Shown here piece after piece: positions 11,501 through 20,400 of a DNA stretch of 64,000 bases. Each line of letters opens with the position of its first letter. The first letter of the stretch is position 1. The stretch is from Pythium myriotylum. Its lineage: Eukaryota > Oomycota > Peronosporomycetes > Pythiales > Pythiaceae. The notes beneath the pieces are model-generated. The model was given only the letters and a program-made list of their open reading frames with translations. It was not told where the DNA came from and ran no database searches. The stretch covers positions 1,550,001 through 1,614,000 of the forward strand of contig JALJCQ010000015.1 of NCBI GenBank assembly GCA_023091665.1. Direction: 5' to 3'. The position numbers and the translations under genes are program-made.

Positions 11501-14410
11501 ATCGCACGTCGGATCTCTTTGAAGAACAAGAGAACCGGCGGATAGAACAGCAAGATATCGATGCAGAAGCTCATGCGCAGTTGTTGCGTGATCTGAATGA
11601 TACGAGTAACGTGAAAGCGTTCGTAAGGATCCCACGGTGGCCACCACCATACAGCAAGTTTGATCTCAAGCGACTAACGCCGCAGACATTAAAAGACGCT
11701 TTGTTCGAAGAGTTGGGAGAGGGTGTGTGGGAGAATGGTACCATATCTGTCTCGAGAGACGATGTGTTTCGAATGAAAACCATCGAGAAGAAATTTGAGA
11801 AGCTGCCTCCCAATGCCGTTTTCGACGTTTGTCTCGTACCGGAGACTCCAGGGAGCGGTGGTGTCTTCGGCTCGTTACTATGCCGTCCTGCAATTACTCA
11901 CGCTGATTATACCAATCAGTCGATCTTATACGACGAGATTTCTGTCAAGCCCGTAACAGGAACGACTGACCGTATTCGAATCCAATTGATGGTATCCAAA
12001 CTTCTTGACAACTCGATGGAAGTAAAGAGGGACCTCCCGCAGAGCGCTCGCCACATTGAGGCAATTACGGGTCGCCTACCATATTTCATACTCATCGATG
12101 GCCACGAAGGTAGGCCTGATTTTTCGCACAATTCGTTCACACCCAATCATTACCATCGCCAAGAACGCCAAGTCTCTCCATTCAAGTGTGCCATACCAGG
12201 TCGAGGGCATGTTGCAGCGGTTGGGGTTATCGAGGATGTAACTTTTGAGAACGAAACTTTTGCTCGTGTCGAGTCAACGGTTGCTGGTCTCCAACAGAAT
12301 CACCGATATTACTTCTTTTTCGCTTACGAGACTGCTCAGAGCGATGGTGTATTTACCAAGATTAATCCGCACAAGCATCGGCCTAATGACACCAGCGCTC
12401 GCCATTCCGAAGCCCAGGCGATTGAAGTGACTACGTTTGAGCAGGCGCCACGACTATCACACTACGAGGCTTCTCCAACATTCGGAAATACGAGTTCCAT
12501 CTCAGTAAGACTAGAAGTTGGATGCGTATCTCGTGAAGATGCGATCGTTCACATTGCCGTCGTGTCTCATGGTTGTTCGGTGTCCACACCAAGAATACTA
12601 TTGTCGTCCATGGAGGATGTGCCAACATTTGATATGACGGAAAGAATTGACTCCCAGACCTGCGATCTCCCTCTTCTATACAAAAAGGTAGACGTCAATC
12701 TAACAGACTCGAGTGGGGGCCAACATCATCGTCACCACCACCAAACCTCCGCCCTACGATATCGAACCGTAGAGGAAAAGATCGGATCTACGGGACTTCT
12801 TCGGCCCAATACGACGTACCAGATCCTTATCGCCACCGAAACCTCCGGCAGCAGTGGAGTTATAAGCGATACATTTAAAGTTACTCGCGTGACCACCTAT
12901 CCAGAGGCCCCCCAGTTCCGACAGCTTTTTGTGCAGCCTCGGAAAGGATCCACTACGGAGCTTGTTCTGGTTGCTCAGTTAGACCAACCAGGCGAAGTAC
13001 ACTTCATGCTTGGCGTCGCTGATAATTCTGAATTGAACGTGACGTCAGCTTACAACATCAGTGCCAAGGCTCTTCCCGGTGAACGAGATAGCAAGTCCCA
13101 CAATTACGGTCGAGACGTCGTACGAGTGAGAAGAACCATCAAGATCGATCATCCTGATCAAGTCCACGTCGAGGTGCTTGACTATCTTGTCGCAGGAACT
13201 TCATACGACGTCTTCGTGGTTGCCGAAGGTGCCGACAACAGTGGTATCTATGGTGAGATCTTTTCCTTCCCTTCAGTCTCCACGTTCGCAGCCCCTCCAG
13301 TGCTCTTAGCTCACTCGGCGTACCCGACGCGGGGCCGAACAGACAGTCTCAGCGTTGGCTTTCGCGTTGAAGACAACATTCCGTGCACTGTGCATATTTC
13401 GGTCATTGCATCCTCGCTCTGGGCGCCAACTTCTCACGTTGCCGATGGAAGTGATACGTTCGGCAACCGCCTGGCAGTAGATGAAAGATTCATTACGCGC
13501 ACCTCCGTCACTGTCGAACCGCAAGCGAACTCTGACGACGGGTGGCACGAGGTAAACATGAGCGTTCCACAACCAGGTGCTGACTACACAGTCTTCCTCG
13601 TCACTGAGACAAAGGGCAGCGAGGGAGTCTTTGGCACAGTGGCGATGCATCAGAGGGTTCGGTCACATCACGAGCCACCGCTGGTGCTCAACGTTAGCGT
13701 GCGACCAACAGATGCTCGTGTTGATGCACTCACTGTGGACGTTGTGTTGGACCACGATGGCGGCGCGCACGTCCACTACGCCGTCTTGAAGCATCGCCAA
13801 CGGTTCACGGGGAGCTCTATTTCGACAGTAGGTCGTGTCGACGTGAATGCTTCAAGCGTCTCCAGCTTCGTCGTGGACGGTCTGCAGGGTCGCACCTCCT
13901 ACGACGTCTACTTGCGTATGGAGACGTTCGAGAGTGGGGGAGTCTTGGGCGAGTGGGCCCCTTTTCCTGTCACCGCGACGACCCACGGCCTCCCCGCTGA
14001 GCTGCTCGAGAGTGTCGAGTGCGATCGCGCCTGCGAGGACCTCGGGCGCCACCCGTGCTCTCTCGTCGCAAACGTCTGTGGTGAGTGTTTGGACGGCTTC
14101 GACGGTCTTGCGGGGTCCTCAAACAGCGCATGCCAGCGTCTCGAGCCAGGTGAGTGGCGGTCGATCTCTGTGTCCTCGTGGAGCTAACTCGCATGTATGT
14201 CGCTCAGAAGCGATCCGACCGACTATCAAGATCAGTGGCGTGCGGATCAACCCGTCGCGTCAGCGCACGTCGCCACCGCTCGACGCCGCACGAGGAGACA
14301 TCGGCGCCAGCGTCTGCCCGCTACCTGCTGGCCTCATGGAGCCTGTCCAGTGCGAGGACGAGGTACGTGTGAACACACTGCTCCCGCAGACCTCTGCATT
14401 CAGCCTGTAG
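8568..14410 (+). CDS. Large secreted protein with 13 fibronectin-like repeats and a Cys-rich C terminus
   Basis: Exons 8568-8634, 8777-14149 and 14208-14410 give 1,880 residues in frame; the introns are 142 and 58 nt with GTGAGT donors. The first exon encodes a signal peptide (MRWGAALLLLATALGEWASA). The body is 13 units of about 100-190 residues. Each unit has an early strand pattern (D-x-PG-x-VHF) and ends with a motif like YDVYLVAETxxSxGVFG, then TH and a Pro-rich linker. This looks like a divergent fibronectin type III sandwich. Many N-x-S/T sites suggest heavy glycosylation. Near residue 1,830 a Cys-rich stretch (CDRACED, then CGECLDGFDG) resembles an EGF-like or granulin-like knot. No transmembrane segment or GPI signal is obvious. 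A surface, cell-wall or adhesive role is plausible but inferred. The 3' exon is less certain than the rest. It ends 77 bp before the RdRP start on the same strand. Confidence 0.75.
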
Positions 14411-14487
14411 TGTTACGGACGTTTGTAACTGGATATGGAAATATCGAACCCCCTCTTCCCCCCTTCGTCTTCCATCACACCTTCGGG

Positions 14488-17400
14488 ATGGCGGCGTGGC
14501 GAGTGGACTGCCGAGGCTGCACGTTGCCTCTGGCGGCGCCAGACCACGTCGAGTTCTTGCAAGAGAACGAGCGCTCGGTACACTTTGGGCTCCGCCGCAG
14601 CCACTTCGAGGAGCTCAGCGACGCTGGAAAGCTACGCTCCCGACACGCGCCTGCCGCGTGGTCGTTCACCAGGCGACAGCAGACGCATATCAAGAAGAGT
14701 GCGCGCGTGCCCTCCACGCTGCGCTGTCCGTCATGCGACGCTAAAGTGGGCTCCGAGATCGTCGTGGAGGGATGGTTCCAGCCCGAGTTTCTCTTCGACT
14801 CGAAGGCATGCGATGTGGCGGTTGAAGACGAACGCCTGAGCTTCAGCAAGTTCACAGAGCTGCTGCGTTTGTTAGCTGAGAGAAAACTCGAGCATCGAGT
14901 GCGGAGCCCGACGTCGAGTGGTGAGAGCGAGGTGGTGAAAACGAGGCGGCCGCGGCCCCCGCCGATGGTGTTCCCGACGTCGGTGAGCGTGCGCGACTAC
15001 CTCATGCACACGAGCACTGCCAAGACCCTTTCGACCCTACGAGACTACCAAATGGAGCTTCTGATCGGTGCACTGCTAGAGAACACGATCGTGTATCTGC
15101 CCACGGGGTGCGGCAAGACGTTAGTCGCTGTCCACGTTATCTCGGCCTTTAAGAATCTAAATCCTGGTCGCAAGGCTGTCTTCCTTGTCCCAACAGTGCC
15201 ACTTGTAACCCAGCAAGCTTGCTACCTCCGGCGCGAGTCAGACTTAAGCGTCCTCGAGCTCTCGGGGCAGAACATAAGCCATGGCAACGCCACCCCTCAT
15301 CAGCGACGCGCGAAACTAGATCAAGCGGACGCGCTCGTCGTGACACCTCAGTTTTTTGCAAACATGCTTTTTGATCGAACAGTCTTGCTCGAAGAGTTTT
15401 GCGTGCTAGTGTTTGACGAAGCACACCATGCTGCGGGGCAGCACCCTTACTGTAACGTATTGCGTCGTGTCCAGACGATCGAGGCCGAGCGACGTCCCCG
15501 AGTTGTCGGACTGACAGCTTCGCCGTTTGGACAGCGCGTAACACAAACCTCTTTATTTTCGAACGATGTACTGCTTAAGCTCTTCAATGCATATGATGCT
15601 ATGCTTGATACACCAATTATCGCCGAAGACTCCAAGCAGCTCGCCGAAGTATTCAAGAAAGTGGAATGGATCACCGATGAGAAGACACTAGCAGAGCTCG
15701 AGCTCGAAGCTTCAATCAAAGCCCACGTCTTGTCTCTGATCGATATCTTGGCTACACTTGTCAAACTGGAGCTCAACACTCGTGGCTTCACAAATGAAGA
15801 TCAACCCCAGCCTAATCAAGAGGTTTACGCGCTTCGCGGCGAGTTGAGCAAGCTAGCAGAAAAGCTCAAAGTAGACGGCGTTGACAAAAATTCAGCCGCC
15901 AAGGCCCTCACAAAACACATCCGTCGCGTGCTTATGGTGATTCCGCGCTTGGCTGCTCGTAGTCCTGCCTTCCTGGCGCGTTCGCTTCTCGAATTCTACA
16001 ACCACGAAAAAGACAAAACTGAACATTTCTACGATCTCATTAAGCAAGTCTACGTGGAAAAGTTCGCTCCGGTGCTAGCACGCCTTGCTGAAATACCAGC
16101 ATATGATGAACTGTCTTCGAAAGTGCGAAAGGTTGCCTCAATTGTCGAGAAAGCTGGGTTTGATGGGCATTCGCGCGCGATCGTGTTCGTCCACCAGCGG
16201 AAGACTGCGGAGTGGCTTGTTGATGCGTTCGCTAAGATTCCTGTGCTTGAGGCATTAAAGCCTACGAAGTTTGTGGGTCACAGTGGATATGAGGGTATGA
16301 ATCGAGAAGATGAACAACGAATCGTGCTGGAGATGTTCCGTAAGGGAACCATCCGAATGCTGGTCGCAACGAACGTTTTGGAAGAGGGACTGGATGTACC
16401 TGATTGCTCTTTAGTTGTGCGGTTCGACGGAGTGATTGGTATGACTAGTCTTGTCCAAAGCCGAGGACGAGCACGCCGGTCAGAAGGACGATTCATAGTC
16501 ATGGGATCAAAATCGAGTCGTCAGCAGTTTCATGAAATGGTGAATGTTGAAAGCGCATTGTTTGAATTAGCGAGCAAGAATGCAAGCCAATTGAAGTCGA
16601 AAAACACAACCCGGGAGTTGATGAAGGACCTTGTGGGTGTTCAGGCGTGCACGCAGGGTGTGGAAGGTTCGGTTATTGCTAGTGATTTAGCGCGCGAGGA
16701 ATGGACGGAGCTGGACAAAAAGATCTGCGTAATGTTTGGGCCAATGATCTCGAAGTCTCAACTTGACCATAGTCCAGTCCTGAGTGCGATTCAAAGAGTT
16801 GGTTTTGTCGAGATAGATCGCGTGGACACGAAGCTCTGCTTAGTCGCACTGGAAACATCGGATAAAAAACTGGAAGGCCAGGATTATACTGCCCTCTACG
16901 ACAGACTTTGTCGAAATCTGTCATTTCGGGCATCTCGGGGAAGTGAAATGCAAAACTCTGACTCGTTCTGGATTAAGATGATTTCGACACCACCGCTAGG
17001 AGCCCAAGGTAATGCAGACTTGATGGCTAAGGTTCTTGCAGAGGAGCACAATGATCCGATCATTGAATGCGTCAGTCTTTGGAGGGGTCGTTTTGTTCGT
17101 CAGGATACGTTCGAGCGAGAAGAAGAGTTATCTGTGCGTCAACATGAGACCTACGTTGCCAAGACTGGGACTTGGCTCGTCTGTGAAGTCTCTCAAAGCC
17201 TACGAGTCGAGTTCGATTTATTATCTGTTCATAATCGAGTCGTTTGGATTGAGACCAAGGCCTGCGGTGAGTGGACAGTCTACTTCACTCTCCACAGCCC
17301 ACCCAAAATATGGGAAACGAGGCAATCTTCTCGGGTTTGTGACGATTTTCACATGAAATCGCTTTCTTTTGCATTTCACCTTCGATCTACTTCAATCAAC

Positions 17401-20400
17401 GCTTTGCGGAAAGAGCTCTCGGACCATGACCTCGACGTGAGAGATACAACAATGGACGTGGTTTCACAGCCAAAACCCAAATCAGTCATCGGACCAGACG
17501 AACCATTGATGGTGACTGCTGCAAAGCTCTCTTTATTGTCTTCTTGCTGCTTTGCCATTGGAGACTCCCTGCCAGATGCTATGCTCGATCTAGTTCGAGA
17601 TCTTCCTAACGAAGACGTCCAAGTTCAAGCTCTTCTCTGCTTCGAACCGAAATCAACAACCGCAGAAGACCTCGTTGAAGAGTTCGAAGCTTTCGTTCGT
17701 AACCAAGAAGTAGCTCTTAGTGGCCTTTCCTGTGTTCGTCGCCGCGTCGTCTTCAAGGCTATCGTGACGCCCACGCGAATTCTCTTCGATAAACCTGAAC
17801 TGGCCCCGCCAAATCGTGTTTTTCGTGCATTTGACTCGGAACACTTTCTTTACGTATATTTCCGAGATGAGAACCGAGAACGTGCGGACTTCTCTGATGA
17901 CACGATAGCCGAGCGGGTGCGTCGCATATTGAGTGAGGGAATCTACATCGGACGATCTCACTTCCGCTTTCTGGGCTGTTCTTTGAGTCAACTACGGAAT
18001 GCAAGCTGTATATTCACTCTCTTGGACCCTGAAAGTGTGCGACGTTGGATGGGGGACCTCAACCAGATCAACTCCCCTCCAAAGTACCTAAAGCGATTGG
18101 GTCAATCTTTCTCATCCTCACGGGAAGCTATCAAGGTCCACCCAGATGTCCTAAGGTACCCGGCAGAGGATATCAAAGATGACTCAGGACACTACGAATT
18201 CACTGATGGATGCGGTGAAATCACCCGTCGTGCTGCTCAAGCGGTCGCCAGCAAACTGAATCTGTATCCCTTCCCTTCAGCATTCCAAATCCGTCTTGGA
18301 GGTGCCAAAGGTGTACTCGTAGTGTCCGACTTCGATGATACCACGACAAGTGCCAAGAGATCACCACCAATTGGTGAATATGACGTGCGACTCCGCAAAA
18401 GCATGGTAAAGTTTACATCGCCCCATCACATGTTGGAGATCGTCGCGCATTCGAGTGCACACTCACTCGCATCGCTTACTCGACAGAGCGTTCTCATTCT
18501 GAGCGCGCTGGGTATCCCCGACGCAGTTTTCATGGACTTGCAAGATGAGTTTATGGAATGTCTGGCAAAGATGGTCGTGTCCGATTGGCTTGGACTTCAG
18601 GAAATTCGTGCGTCAGTGCCACCAGACCAGATCCGGTGGCTAGATATGCTCTATGGCGATATGTATACTGATCAGACGAAGATCGACTTGTACCACCGCC
18701 AAATCATCCACGCGATATACCAGTACAGACTTACTAACACCGTGATGCGAGCCCGCATCCCAGTCACGAAAGGACGAATTCTCATGGGAGTTGCGGACTT
18801 TACTGGTACCCTGGATTACGGGGAAGTCTTTGTTCAGTACTCCGAGCGGGACCCAAGTGGGGCAAGTGACCTAACTCGACTGATAGCTTTGGACGATGTT
18901 GACGTCCTCGTTCACCGCAGTCCCTGCCATCATCCTGGAGATATTCGGGTGCTGAGATGTCGAGGTGCCGGTACAGTACCACAGGCTTTACGTCAACTGC
19001 ACGACTGCATTGTCTTTCCTACTCGCGGTCCTCGACCACACCCTGACGAATGCACGGGAGGAGACTTGGATGGCGATGTTTTCACCGTCATCTGGGACCA
19101 ACGACTCGTTCCTCCTCGCTCAAGTATTGTGCCAGCTATGACGTTGAGTCATGGTCTGGATGCGTTCGCGAAGGAAGAAGAACCGCGCTTACCTATCGAT
19201 GAGAGTCGACTAATCGATTTCTGTTTGTTCGCGTTAAAGCATGACATCTTGGGTCCTGCGTCCAATGCTCATCTCGCAGTAAGCGACATCGATGCGAAGT
19301 ATGGGTGCTTCGCCACTAATGCCCTCGTCTTGGCCGAGATTTGCGCGCGGGAAGTCGATTGTTGTAAGGATCCGAGACACATGGACGTGGTGCGGACGTT
19401 GTCTCCTTCCCAATACCCCGATTTTATGCAAAATCAAGAAAAACCAAGCTACAAGTCGCACAAGGTGCTCGGTAAAATGTATCGCAGAGCACTCGCACTT
19501 TCAGACAGAACGGCTCCAAACTTCTCTGGATCTTGTGGGGGCGAAATAGACGAATCCTTCCTTACGGACGGTTATCTCAAGTATAAGCACACCGCCGCAC
19601 TCATATACCAAGATTACAAACATACAATTCGCATGATGCTGAAGTCGTGCGGAGCTGAGACCGAGGCTGAGCTAGCAACGGGCATGATAATCGAGCCGGC
19701 AAGTGAATACAGGGCTGACTACTTTCGCTTCGGGGAGAGATCGCGCGACGCTTTTTATCGCACTCATCGTCTGTTTCGGGAAGAATTTGAGCGTATCTAC
19801 GGTTCCGAGTCAGATCACACGAAACGACGAGTTGCTGCAGCCTGGTATGTTACAGCCTACGGAGACAAAAGTGAAGACCGTCTCCTTAGCTTTCCATGGA
19901 TTTTGGCTGATTCATTGATCGTAAACAAGAAGATACGGGAGCAGGAATGGAGACAGGGGTGGCATGATACCGGATTCCGTGAACCAGAACCTTCCTTTGA
20001 TCTCGAGCAGCTGGTTGCTTGCAAGTTGCAGCTGAGCATTCTCAGAGAGCTTGAGGAGCGCTCCGGTGGCTTGCTTGCCGGATACCAAGAACGCTTACAA
20101 GCATTGACAGAGTTGCGAACCGCTATACAGCCGAACTTCAACGACATCAAAGCAGTGAAATGTGTGCTGTTCGGATCTTCAGCGATGCTCACTTTCGAAC
20201 CGCAATCTGATTTAGATGTTGTGGTCTCCGGTGTCGACAGTCTGTCGCAACTAAAGGAACTCGCTCAGTTTGTGAAAATTCTGGACTGCGTTTCAAATGT
20301 CAAGATGCGTGAGCGAACACACGTTCCAGTGCTGTCGTTTTCGATTGACGAAGTCTGGTCCATTGAAATATCTTTGGGTCGAAACGGGCCAAGGAAGACT

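Noticed and set aside
14197..14487. Earlier in-frame ATG for the RdRP fusion at 14197
   Set aside because: It lies in the last intron of the upstream repeat protein and the 97 residues before 14488 are low-complexity Arg/Pro/His readthrough of that gene's last exon in another frame.
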